From Streptomyces roseirectus (lineage in GTDB: Bacteria > Actinomycetota > Actinomycetes > Streptomycetales > Streptomycetaceae), in the NCBI RefSeq assembly GCF_014489635.1, contig NZ_CP060828.1, forward strand, positions 6,656,001 through 6,720,000: a stretch of 64,000 nt of DNA, read 5' to 3'. Both the position numbers and the translations under genes were made by a program. Shown here piece after piece: positions 36,661-44,705 of this stretch. Below the pieces are notes generated by a model, which did no database searches, was not told where the DNA came from, and saw only the letters and a program-made list of their open reading frames with translations. Positions within the stretch are counted from its first letter, which is position 1. Every line of letters begins with the position of its first letter.

Positions 36661-38085
36661 ATGCCCCGTCGCCCCCTTCGTGTGACCGGCGCCCCCGAAG
36701 CCCCGCTCCGGGTCGCCCTCGCCGCGCTGCGTACGGAACTGGGTGTCCCGGACGGCTTCCCGCCGCAGGCGCTGGCAGAGGCGGAACGGGCCGCCGACGC
36801 GCCCGCGCTGCCGCAGGAGGACGCGACCGCGATCCCGTTCCTGACGATCGACCCGCCGGAGTCGACCGACCTCGACCAGGCGCTGCACCTGTCCCGACAG
36901 GGCACCGGGTACCGCGTCCGCTACGCGATCGCGGACGTCGCCGCGTTCGTCGTCCCGGGGAGCGCGCTGGACGAGGAGGCGGGGCGCAGGGTGACGACCC
37001 TGTACTTCCCGGACGGCAAGGTGCCCCTGCACCCGGCCGTCCTGAGCGAGGGCGCGGCCAGCCTGCTGCCGGACCAGGTGCGCCCGGCCGCGCTGTGGAC
37101 GATCGACCTGGACGCGGAGGGCCGCACGATCGCGGTCGACGTCCGGCGTGCGCGCGTGCGGAGCAGGGCGAAACTCGACTACGCGGGCGTGCAGAAGCAG
37201 ATCGACGAGGGCACCGCAGAGGAACCGCTCGCGCTCCTGAAAACCATCGGCGAGCTGCGCGAACGCCTGGAGGCCGAGCGCGGCGGCATCTCGCTGAACG
37301 TCCCGGAGCAGGAGATCGTCGAGCGGGACGGCGCGTACGAGCTGACCTACCGTGCGCCCCTCCCGGCGGACGGCTGGAACGCGCAGCTGTCCCTGCTGAC
37401 CGGCATGGCCGCGGCCGACCTGATGCTGTCGTACGGCACGGGCGTCCTGCGCACGCTTCCCACCGCCCCGGACGGCGCGGTCGGCCGGCTGCGCAGGGTC
37501 GCGCAGGCGCTGCGCATCGACTGGCCCCACCACGTCCCGTACGCGCGCCTGATCCGCTCCCTCGACCCGCGCGACCCCCGCCACGCGGCCTTCCTCCAGG
37601 AGTGCACGAGCCTCCTGCGGGGCGCCGGCTACACCGTCTTCCGTGACGGCGCTCTCCCGGACCTCACCACGCACGCGGCCGTCGCCGCCCCGTACGCCCA
37701 CTGCACGGCCCCGCTGCGCCGCCTCGCCGACCGCTACGCGACCGAGCTGTGCCTCGCCGCGTCGGCCGGTGACCCGCCGCCGGCGTGGGTGCTGGCCGCC
37801 CTGGACGCCCTCCCGGAGCGGATGGCCGAGGGCGGCCACCGCGCGAACGCCGTGGAGCGGGCCGCCGTGGACACCGTCGAGGCCGCTGTCCTGGCCGGTC
37901 ACGTCGGCGAGACCTTCGACGCCTGCGTCATCGACCTGGACGGCCACCACGGCACCGTCCACCTGGAGTCCCCCGCGGTCGTGGGCCGCGTCGACGGCGA
38001 CCATCTCCCGCTCGGCGAACGCCTCCGCGTCCGCCTCACCCGAGCGGATCCGGCGACACGAACCGTCCGCTTCGCTCCCGCGTGA
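36661..38085 (+). CDS. RNB-domain ribonuclease (RNase II/R-like)
   Basis: 474 residues. The catalytic RNB core has FLTIDPPESTDLDQALHLS (metal-binding Asp cluster), YAIADVAAFVVPGSALDEEA and the terminal AAPYAHCTAPLRRLADRY motif. It lacks the CSD and S1 domains of full RNase II/R, as in the short actinobacterial form. It degrades RNA 3' to 5'. The start is ATG 36661. Its 3' end overlaps the convergent gene at 38036 by 50 bp. Confidence 0.88.
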   Translation: MPRRPLRVTGAPEAPLRVALAALRTELGVPDGFPPQALAEAERAADAPALPQEDATAIPFLTIDPPESTDLDQALHLSRQGTGYRVRYAIADVAAFVVPGSALDEEAGRRVTTLYFPDGKVPLHPAVLSEGAASLLPDQVRPAALWTIDLDAEGRTIAVDVRRARVRSRAKLDYAGVQKQIDEGTAEEPLALLKTIGELRERLEAERGGISLNVPEQEIVERDGAYELTYRAPLPADGWNAQLSLLTGMAAADLMLSYGTGVLRTLPTAPDGAVGRLRRVAQALRIDWPHHVPYARLIRSLDPRDPRHAAFLQECTSLLRGAGYTVFRDGALPDLTTHAAVAAPYAHCTAPLRRLADRYATELCLAASAGDPPPAWVLAALDALPERMAEGGHRANAVERAAVDTVEAAVLAGHVGETFDACVIDLDGHHGTVHLESPAVVGRVDGDHLPLGERLRVRLTRADPATRTVRFAPA

Positions 38086-38677
38086 CCTCACCGCACTCCC
38101 TCCTCTCCCGGATCCCCTGGATCTTCCGGATCTCCCGGACGACCCCGTCGGCGTCGTCCGCGTGGAACCGCACCACCCGCACCTCCCGCGCCCGCCCCAG
38201 CAGCCCTGTATGGACGACCGGCTCGGCCAGCTCCAGCGAGACGGAGGTCTGCCCGCCCACCGGAAGGTCCAGCTCGCCCTCGGCACGTGGGTGCGAGAGC
38301 CGCGTCTCGCGCCGGACGCCGGAGATCCGGCCGTAGGGCACGCGCAGGTCCACCTGGCCGGCGTACCGGACCCGGAGCGCGCCGGGCTCCAGGACGTGCG
38401 GCCGGACCACACAGGACGCGTGCAGCCCGAGGACCAGGGCGAGGGTGTAGACGTCGAAGGCGAACACCACCCAGTGCGCGACGGGGTGGTCCCACAACAG
38501 GACGCTCACCCCGGCCGTCTCGACCAGGCACACGAACACGATCGCCGCCGTCATCGCCCCCTGCCCGCGCATGTACCCGAGGAGCCGTCCCTCCCCGGTG
38601 CGCCGCCGCCCGACCCAGCGCGCGAGGTCGGCCCACATCCGCCCCTGGTGCCGGGCCAGCGCCCGCACGGCCCTCAC
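38036..38677 (-). CDS. Two-helix membrane protein with a C-terminal beta domain
   Basis: 213 residues. A basic N-terminus (RALARHQGRMWADLARWVGR) is followed by two membrane segments (MTAAIVFVCLVETAGVSVLL and HWVVFAFDVYTLALVLGLHA). The cytosolic C-terminal half of short strands (LRVRYAGQVDLRVPYGRISG, VSLELAEPVV, REVRVVRFHADD) resembles bacterial PH-like domains. GTG 38677 overlaps the MerR stop as GTGA, so it is translated with the regulator. Function unknown; the overlap suggests the regulator and the membrane protein act together. Confidence 0.75.
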   Translation of the reverse strand: MRAVRALARHQGRMWADLARWVGRRRTGEGRLLGYMRGQGAMTAAIVFVCLVETAGVSVLLWDHPVAHWVVFAFDVYTLALVLGLHASCVVRPHVLEPGALRVRYAGQVDLRVPYGRISGVRRETRLSHPRAEGELDLPVGGQTSVSLELAEPVVHTGLLGRAREVRVVRFHADDADGVVREIRKIQGIRERRECGEVTRERSGRFVSPDPLG

Positions 38678-39423
38678 GTCGCCACCCCCAGAAGCTCCAG
38701 CGTCCGCCGGATCGCCGCCGCCTGGGCCGGCGGGAAGTCGGCGCAGAACGCCCGCAGGAACGTGCTGTCGGGCTCGCCCCGCTCCTCGGGCAGCAGCCCC
38801 GGCGGCACGCACGCGGCGAGCCGGTGCGCGGCGGCTTCCACGCGCGGGTCGTCCGGTTCGGCGTCGACGAGGTCGTCGAGCAGCGCGTACGCCTCGTTGG
38901 CCAGCGCGATCGTCTCCGGCGACTCGGTGACCGCCCCCACCGCCGCCAGCATCCGCTCCCGCACCTCCGGGGGCGCCGCCGTCTCGATCAGCGCCAGCAC
39001 CTCGCGGTCCTTCGCGGCCATCGGCGAGTCGGCGAGCCCTGCGGACGTCCGCGCGAACAGCGCCGCCAGCTCCGGGGAGACGGGGCCCTCGGCTGACAGT
39101 TCCCCCGCCTCCAGCAGCACCCGCAGGCGCGCCCGCCGCTCCCGGATCGCCCCCTCCTGCCGGGCCAGGTCCTCGTCCAGCTCGCCCAGCACCTCGACCA
39201 GGTCCTTGCCGGCGTCGTCCGCCAGCACGTCCCGCACCTCCGCCAGGCCCACGCCCAGCTCGGTCAGCCGGCGGATCCTCGCGAGCGCGACCGCGTGGCG
39301 CAGGGTGTAGTCCCGGTAGCCGTTGGAGAGGCGGTCGGGCTCAGGGAGCAGGCCCAGGTGGTGGTAGTGGCGCACGGCCCGTGTGGTGACGCCGACGGTC
39401 TCGGCGAGTTCTCCGATCCTCAT
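38674..39423 (-). CDS. MerR-family regulator
   Basis: 249 residues from ATG 39423. The winged-helix N-terminus is MRIGELAETVGVTTRAVRHY, then HHLGLLPEPDRLSNGYRDYT, a dimerisation helix and a long helical C-terminal effector domain (TipAS/albicidin-like layout, but not matched). The longer frame to 39471 would run into its own promoter. It is translationally coupled to the membrane protein at 38036. The promoter has a TTGAC/GTCAA inverted repeat. Confidence 0.85.
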   Translation of the reverse strand: MRIGELAETVGVTTRAVRHYHHLGLLPEPDRLSNGYRDYTLRHAVALARIRRLTELGVGLAEVRDVLADDAGKDLVEVLGELDEDLARQEGAIRERRARLRVLLEAGELSAEGPVSPELAALFARTSAGLADSPMAAKDREVLALIETAAPPEVRERMLAAVGAVTESPETIALANEAYALLDDLVDAEPDDPRVEAAAHRLAACVPPGLLPEERGEPDSTFLRAFCADFPPAQAAAIRRTLELLGVAT

Positions 39424-39440
39424 GGCCACCAGTACAGACG

Positions 39441-39461
39441 TTGACGTCGCGGCAAGGTCAA
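39441..39461 (-). promoter_or_regulatory. Candidate MerR-type promoter/operator
   Basis: TTGAC (39441-39445) and GTCAA (39457-39461) form an inverted repeat. On the minus strand it supplies a TTGACC -35 with a TGTACT-like -10 nineteen bases on, the long spacing typical of MerR-controlled promoters. It overlaps the last codons of the flavin monooxygenase gene. Confidence 0.42.
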
Positions 39462-41299
39462 GTGTCGTCACGGGGCCCCCTTCCCGGGCCCTCGCCCGGT
39501 GCTCCGAACCACCGTTCCAGCGCCGCTTCCACCGGCTCGCCGCCCTCGCCCTCCGTGTCCGCCGCCCACGCCGTGAACCCGTCCGGCCGCACCAGCAGGG
39601 CCGCGAGGCCGGGGCGTTCGGGGCAGGCGGCCGTCAGGACGGTGACCCGGTCGCCGTAGCCCTCCGCGCGGGCGCGCAGCTTCGGGTCGCCGGTGAGGTC
39701 GAGGAGGAGGCCGCGCGCGCCGTGCAGGTGGTCGGCGAGGTGGGTGCCGTCGGACAGCTCCAGGTCGGGGGCGCTCGCGCCGACCAGGGGGTGGTCCCCG
39801 GGGAGGTCGTAGCGCTGCCAGACGCCGGAGATCCGCTTGACCAGGTGGGTCGTGCCGTCCACCGTGCGCGTGAGGTCGGTGACCACCGCGCGCAGTGCCC
39901 GCGCGTGGGACTCCGGGCGCATCAGGGCGATCTGCGCGCGCGTCCACTCCAGGACCCACGCCCCGATGGGGTGCCGTTCCGCCGTGTACGAGTCGAGGAG
40001 GCCCGGCGGGGCCCAGCCGCGCACGACCGCCGCGAGCTTCCAGCCGAGGTTCACCGCGTCCCCGATGCCGAGGTTCAGGCCCTGGCCGCCGAAGGGGGAG
40101 TGCACGTGCGCGGCGTCGCCCGCGAGGAGGACGCGGCCCTTGCGGTAGTCGCTCGCCTGGCGGCAGTTGTCCGTGAACCGGGTCACCGTGCGCACCTTCC
40201 CGACGGTGACCGGGGCCCCGGTCACCCGGCGCACGCTGCCCTGCAACTCCTCGGCCGTCACCGGCGACGTCCGGTCGGCCGGCGGGCCGTCGAACTCCAC
40301 CGTGAGGATCCGGCCGGGCATCGGGCCGTACGCGTACGTGCCCGTCGCCGTCGTGTTCCAGCCGCTCGCCAACTCCTCCGTCCCCGTCATGTCCGCGACG
40401 GCCTGGTAGCCGGTGATCTCCGGCGGCGTGCCGGGGAAGTCGAACCCGGCGAGCTTGCGGACGGTGCTGCGACCGCCGTCGCATCCGACGAGCCAGGCGG
40501 CGCGGACGGTACGGGGCGCGCGGGCGCGGGCGTCGGTCTCGGGGGAGGGCGCGGTGCGGGAGGTACCGGCGCCGGTGCCGGTCCTGGTTTCGGCGGGCGG
40601 GACGGTGCGGGGCGTGCCGGGGGCGGCCGGGGCAGCGCCGTCGGCGTGGGCTGCGGCAGCGCTGCCCGTGCCGGTCCCGGCAACGCCTCCGGCGAGCGAG
40701 GTCCTGGCTTGGCCAAGGCTCCCCGCGCCGGCCTCGATCACGTCCCCGGCGCGCGAGGTCTCCGCCCTTGCGCGCGAGGCCCCGGCCAACCGCACCGTCA
40801 CCCCGCCGGTCTCCCCCACCTCGCCCCCGTCCTCCTCGAACCCCGTGACCTCCACCCCGCGCCACACCTCGACCCCCAGCTCCCGTGCCCGCGCGGCGAG
40901 GACCCGCTCCAGTTCGGCCTGGGGGATCAGCCCTACTTGGTCCGCGCGCCCGGCGTCCGCCCAGGCCGGGTCGTCGGCGTCCAGGTAGGCCGCGTCGAGG
41001 GGGATGCCCGCGAAGTGGCCGGCGAACTTGGGGGGTTGGGCGAGGTCTTCGCCGCGTTCCTCGCGGAAGTGGCGGAACCGCTCCATGGCCTGTTCCTGGA
41101 TCGCGGCGAGGGTGGGGAAGAAGCCGCGCCGGTAGAGGGCGACGGCGGAGGGGGTGTTGACCGACATCGCCTTGACCGTCTCGTCCACCTCCTCCCGTCG
41201 CTCCACGACCAGCACCTTCACCCCGCCGAGCCGCAGCTCGCAGGAGAGCAGCAGGCCGGTCGGTCCGGCCCCGGCGATCACCACGTCGAAATCCGTCAT
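39458..41299 (-). CDS. FAD-dependent aromatic-type monooxygenase with internal low-complexity insertion
   Basis: 613 residues of the PHBH/polyketide-hydroxylase class. The FAD motif is VVIAGAGPTGLLLSCELRLG, the DG motif LVGCDGGRSTVRK, and the GD motif VLLAGDAAHVHSPFGGQGLN; a C-terminal thioredoxin-like domain follows. It hydroxylates aromatic polyketides or drugs using NAD(P)H. Residues 174-263 are an Ala/Gly/Thr-rich insert just before the DG motif, absent from typical members. ATG 41299 is chosen because the longer frame begins inside the divergent promoter. A TetR gene lies 47 bp away, divergent, with an operator-like repeat between. Confidence 0.88.
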   Translation of the reverse strand: MTDFDVVIAGAGPTGLLLSCELRLGGVKVLVVERREEVDETVKAMSVNTPSAVALYRRGFFPTLAAIQEQAMERFRHFREERGEDLAQPPKFAGHFAGIPLDAAYLDADDPAWADAGRADQVGLIPQAELERVLAARARELGVEVWRGVEVTGFEEDGGEVGETGGVTVRLAGASRARAETSRAGDVIEAGAGSLGQARTSLAGGVAGTGTGSAAAAHADGAAPAAPGTPRTVPPAETRTGTGAGTSRTAPSPETDARARAPRTVRAAWLVGCDGGRSTVRKLAGFDFPGTPPEITGYQAVADMTGTEELASGWNTTATGTYAYGPMPGRILTVEFDGPPADRTSPVTAEELQGSVRRVTGAPVTVGKVRTVTRFTDNCRQASDYRKGRVLLAGDAAHVHSPFGGQGLNLGIGDAVNLGWKLAAVVRGWAPPGLLDSYTAERHPIGAWVLEWTRAQIALMRPESHARALRAVVTDLTRTVDGTTHLVKRISGVWQRYDLPGDHPLVGASAPDLELSDGTHLADHLHGARGLLLDLTGDPKLRARAEGYGDRVTVLTAACPERPGLAALLVRPDGFTAWAADTEGEGGEPVEAALERWFGAPGEGPGRGPRDDT

Positions 41300-41305
41300 G
41301 CGAAT

Positions 41306-41339
41306 ACTGTAGCCACTCAAAGTTTGTTTCTGCTACAGT
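41306..41339. promoter_or_regulatory. Inverted-repeat operator between monooxygenase and TetR gene
   Basis: Perfect 8-bp arms, ACTGTAGC (41306-41313) and GCTACAGT (41332-41339), flank an AT-rich 18-bp centre within the 47-bp divergent gap. Size and position fit a TetR operator controlling both genes. Confidence 0.65.
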
Positions 41340-41346
41340 TTTTTGC

Positions 41347-42021
41347 ATGGACTTTACGAACCCCGCCGAGGGCGGCCTCACGAAGCTGGAGCGCACGGTC
41401 GAGCTGTCCCTGCGCGAACGCAAGAAACGGGCGACGCGGCAGCGGATCTCCGACGTGGCGACGGGCCTGTTCGTGGCGCGCGGCTTCGACGAGGTCACCG
41501 TCGCCGAGGTGGCCCGCGCCGCCGACGTCTCGGCGATGACGGTCTTCAACTACTTCCCGCGCAAGGAAGACCTCTTCCTCGACCGAGTCCCCGAGGCCGT
41601 CGAGACCTTCACCGGCGCAGTCCGCCACCGCGCTCCGGGCACCACCCCGCTGACGGCCCTGCACGACCTGGCCCTCGCGCTCCTGGAGGACCACCACCCC
41701 CTCTCGGCCGTGGACGACGACTTCCCCGCCTTCTGGCAGGTCGTCGTCGACTCACCCGCCCTGCGCGCCCGCGCACGCGAGGGCGTCGAGGAACTGGAGA
41801 CGGCCCTGGCCGACGTCCTCGCCGAGACCGCCCCCGAATACCCCGACCCGCCCCTCGCCGCCGCCCTCACGGTCGCCGCCTACCGCACGGTGTACGTCGC
41901 CTCCGCGCGCCGCCTCATGGCGGGCGAACCGGCGTCCACCGTGGCCGACGCCCACCGCGCGCACCTGCGCCGGGCGTTCACCGCCCTCGAAGCCGCCGTG
42001 GAGGCCGCCCGGGACTCCTGA
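41347..42021 (+). CDS. TetR-family regulator
   Basis: 224 residues with helix-turn-helix RISDVATGLFVARGFDEVTV, then ARAADVSAMTVFNYFPRKED, and a helical C-terminal domain. Divergent from the flavin monooxygenase and very likely its repressor, binding the inverted repeat 41306-41339. ATG 41347 begins eight bases past the right arm, so the leader is short and no good ribosome-binding site is visible. Confidence 0.88.
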   Translation: MDFTNPAEGGLTKLERTVELSLRERKKRATRQRISDVATGLFVARGFDEVTVAEVARAADVSAMTVFNYFPRKEDLFLDRVPEAVETFTGAVRHRAPGTTPLTALHDLALALLEDHHPLSAVDDDFPAFWQVVVDSPALRARAREGVEELETALADVLAETAPEYPDPPLAAALTVAAYRTVYVASARRLMAGEPASTVADAHRAHLRRAFTALEAAVEAARDS

Positions 42022-42151
42022 GACCACAGGCCGGCGAGAGACCGGCGCACACACGGCCGCACACCGGAAACGGGCACCTCACCGGCGTACGGAATACGGA
42101 AACGAGACGCGAGGGTTGCCGGAACGGACCACGGAGGACGGGGGAGACGGG

Positions 42152-42985
42152 ATGGGCGAGCAGGCGATCTGGACGAGAGCGCGGCTCGGGCTGGGCGGGC
42201 CACGGCTCGACCTGCTGACGGCACGGTTCGAGAAGCACGTCTACGCGCCGCACGCGCACGACGAGTTCACGGTCGGCGTGTGCGTCGGCGGCACCGAGGT
42301 CATCGCCTACCGGGGCGGACACATCAGCACGGGCCCCGGCACCATCGTCGTCCTGGCCCCCGGCGAAACCCACACCGGAGGCCCCGGAAACACCACCGAC
42401 GGGTACGCCTACCGGGCCGTCTACGCCGAACCCGGCCTCCTCCAGGAAGGCACCCTGGGCGGCGTGCCGCACTTCCGCGAGCCGCTGATCCACGACCCGG
42501 AACTCGCGGCGGCCCTGCGCCGTACGCACGCGGGACTCAGCGCCCGCCCGGATCCTCTGGAGGCCGAGTCCACCGTCCCCTGGCTGCTCACCGCCCTCGC
42601 CCGCCGCCACTCCACCGCGCGCCCCACAGACGACCGCGTCCCCGGAGCCGCCGCGCTCGCCCACGCCGTACGGGACCGGCTCGCCGACGAACTCCTCGCG
42701 CCCCCGCCCCTGTCCCGGCTCGCCGCCGACCTGGGCCTGTCCCGCTACCAACTGCTGCGGGCGTTCCGCACGACGATGGGCCTCCCGCCGTACGCCTGGC
42801 TCGCCCAGCACCGCGTGCACCGCGCGCGTGGCCTGCTGGACGCCGGGGTGCGCCCCGCCGAGGCCGCCGCCCTCGTCGGCTTCGCGGACCAGGCGCACCT
42901 CACGCGCTGGTTCCGGCGCGTGCTCGGGGTCACGCCGGCGGCGTACCGCAACAGCGTTCAAGACGAGACCGGGGGAAGGGGCTGA
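42152..42985 (+). CDS. AraC-family regulator
   Basis: 277 residues. An N-terminal cupin (FEKHVYAPHAHDEFTVGVCV, VVLAPGETHTGGPG) precedes the two AraC helix-turn-helices (LSRLAADLGLSRYQLLRAFR and VRPAEAAALVGFADQAHLTR, then RRVLGVTPAAYRN). ATG 42152 has GGGGGAGACGGG upstream; the TTG at 42116 is weaker. The EamA transporter gene follows 10 bp later on the same strand, so the regulator probably senses an amino acid or metabolite and controls that exporter. Confidence 0.87.
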   Translation: MGEQAIWTRARLGLGGPRLDLLTARFEKHVYAPHAHDEFTVGVCVGGTEVIAYRGGHISTGPGTIVVLAPGETHTGGPGNTTDGYAYRAVYAEPGLLQEGTLGGVPHFREPLIHDPELAAALRRTHAGLSARPDPLEAESTVPWLLTALARRHSTARPTDDRVPGAAALAHAVRDRLADELLAPPPLSRLAADLGLSRYQLLRAFRTTMGLPPYAWLAQHRVHRARGLLDAGVRPAEAAALVGFADQAHLTRWFRRVLGVTPAAYRNSVQDETGGRG

Positions 42986-42995
42986 GACTCGGCAC

Positions 42996-43970
42996 ATGAC
43001 TGCACGCGGCTGGTTCCTGTTCTCCCTGATGGGAGTCGTCTGGGGCATCCCCTATCTGATGATCAAGGTGGCGGTGGAGGACCTTTCACCGACCATGGTG
43101 GTGTTCACGCGCTGCGCCCTCGGCGCCGCCCTCCTGCTCCCCTTCGCCCTCCGCCAGGGCGGCCTCCCGCGCGTGGTGCGCGCGCACTGGGTGCCGATGC
43201 TGGCGTTCGCGTGCATCGAGATCGTCGGCCCCTGGTTCACCCTCACCGACGCCGAACGCCACCTCTCCAGCTCGACGGCCGGCCTGCTCATCGCGGGCGT
43301 CCCGATCGTCGGCGTCGCCCTGGCCCGCTTCTTCGGCGACACCGAGCGGCTGGGTGTACGCCGTGTCGCCGGCCTCGCGCTCGGCCTCGCGGGCGTCGGC
43401 GTCCTCACCGTCCCGCACCTGACCGGCGGGGACGCGCGCTCGCTCGCCGAGGTGCTGGTGACGGTCGTCGGGTACGCGACCGCGCCCCTGATCGCCGCCC
43501 GCCACCTCAAGGACGTCCCGTCCCTGCACCTCACCGCCGCCTGCCTCGCGTTCGCGGCCCTCGTCTACGCGCCCTTCGCGGCGGCGACCTGGCCCTCGCG
43601 GATGCCGTCGGCGACCGTCCTGGCCTGCCTCGCGGGCCTCGGCGTGATCTGCACGGCGATCGCCTTCGTCGCCTTCCTGGAGCTGATCAAGGAGATCGGG
43701 CCGACGCGGTCCACGGTCATCACCTACGTCAACCCGGCGGTCGCGGTCGCCGCGGGCGCGCTGTTCCTCGACGAGAAGCTCACCCTGGGGATCGGCGTCG
43801 CCTTCACGCTGATCCTCGCGGGCTCGGTCCTGGCGACGGCCTCGGGCTCCACGGGCTCTGCGGACCCCGCCGGCGCCCCGGATTCCGCGGGACGGAAGCG
43901 CGACGCGCGCCCGGTAACATGGTCGACACGGCAGACGAGCCGGGCGGACGGCCGCGTGGACTCCCCCTAG
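42996..43970 (+). CDS. EamA-family (DMT) transporter
   Basis: 324 residues with ten hydrophobic segments in two EamA repeats (FLFSLMGVVWGIPYLMIKVA at the start, IGPTRSTVITYVNPAVAVAA in the second). It probably exports a small metabolite. The last 40 residues are hydrophilic and low-complexity (STGSADPAGAPDSAGRKRD), and the final 40 bases overlap the 5' end of rnpB, so the true functional end may be shorter. It is co-transcribed with the AraC gene. Confidence 0.87.
   Translation: MTARGWFLFSLMGVVWGIPYLMIKVAVEDLSPTMVVFTRCALGAALLLPFALRQGGLPRVVRAHWVPMLAFACIEIVGPWFTLTDAERHLSSSTAGLLIAGVPIVGVALARFFGDTERLGVRRVAGLALGLAGVGVLTVPHLTGGDARSLAEVLVTVVGYATAPLIAARHLKDVPSLHLTAACLAFAALVYAPFAAATWPSRMPSATVLACLAGLGVICTAIAFVAFLELIKEIGPTRSTVITYVNPAVAVAAGALFLDEKLTLGIGVAFTLILAGSVLATASGSTGSADPAGAPDSAGRKRDARPVTWSTRQTSRADGRVDSP
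43915..43920 (+). promoter_or_regulatory. Predicted -10 box of rnpB
   Basis: TAACAT lies eleven bases before the predicted 5' end of the RNase P RNA and inside the last codons of the EamA gene. No good -35 was recognised. Confidence 0.4.
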
Positions 43971-44356
43971 GGGAATCCCCGAGGAACGTCCGGGCTCCAC
44001 AGGGCAGGGTGATGGCTAACGGCCACCCGGGGTGACCCGCGGGACAGTGCCACAGAAAACAGACCGCCCGGCGCTCAGGCGCCGGGTAAGGGTGAAACGG
44101 TGGTGTAAGAGACCACCAGTGCTCGGGGTGACCCGAGCAGCTAGGTAAACCCCACCCGGAGCAAGGTCAAAAGGGAGCGCGCCTTTCCGAACAGGAAAGG
44201 ACGCGACTGCGCGGACGTTCGAGGGCTGCCCGCCCGAGTCCGCGGGTAGACCGCACGAGGCCGACGGCAACGTCGGCCCTAGATGGATGGCCGTCGCCCC
44301 GAGGCCCGCGAGGACCCCGGGGAAACAGAACCCGGCGTACGGCCCGACTCGTCTGC
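43931..44356 (+). ncRNA. rnpB: RNase P RNA, bacterial class A
   Basis: The catalytic RNA of RNase P, which removes tRNA 5' leaders. Conserved landmarks are GAGGAACGTCCGGGCTCCAC and AGGGCAGGGTGATGGCTAAC near the 5' end, GAAACGGTGGTGTAAGAGAC and GGTAAACCCCACCCGGAGCA in the middle, and AGATGGATGG followed by ACAGAACCCGGCGTACGGCC near the 3' end. Helix P1 is formed by GCAGACGAG (43931-43939) and CTCGTCTGC (44348-44356), which sets both ends. It overlaps the EamA stop by 40 bp. A strong hairpin follows at 44364. Confidence 0.95.
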
Positions 44357-44363
44357 TTTCAGG

Positions 44364-44395
44364 GCTCCGACCTGGGCTTATGCCCCGGTCGGAGC
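44364..44395 (+). terminator. rnpB terminator
   Basis: 14-bp arms (44364-44377 and 44382-44395) with one mismatch and a TTAT loop, built on GCTCCGACC / GGTCGGAGC, eight bases past the RNA 3' end. Confidence 0.75.
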
Positions 44396-44705
44396 TGGCG
44401 CGCAACAGGCATCGGGACGCCGGCTCGGCTTCGCCGACCCGCTCCTGTACGCCCTCGCGTCCTCCGACGCCCACGTCTCCCACGACGTCACAGACTGCCC
44501 CGCGAACGCCGGCGCCGCGCCTCCAGCGTGGGCAGCGGGGACGCCTGATGCCCGGCACCGGGAGCGCCATCAACGTCCCGTCTCGGCAAGGAGCCGCGCG
44601 TGATGTCCTGCACAGGAGCGGCCGGGCGGAACTGCGCGGCAGGGTGGGATCTTCTACGGTGGGACCGGTTGCCCTCGGAGGGGCACAGGGCACGAAGGGG
44701 GCTCA
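44396..44705. other. Non-coding leader region before the STAND gene
   Basis: 310 bp with no convincing gene; frames give Arg/Pro/Ala-rich shadows only. It should contain the STAND promoter. TCTACGGT near 44653 is a possible -10 but no -35 stands out. Confidence 0.5.

Noticed and set aside
34192..38412. 1,406-codon minus-strand open frame
   Set aside because: It crosses several genes on the other strand with low-complexity translation; only the separate YaaA frame is real.
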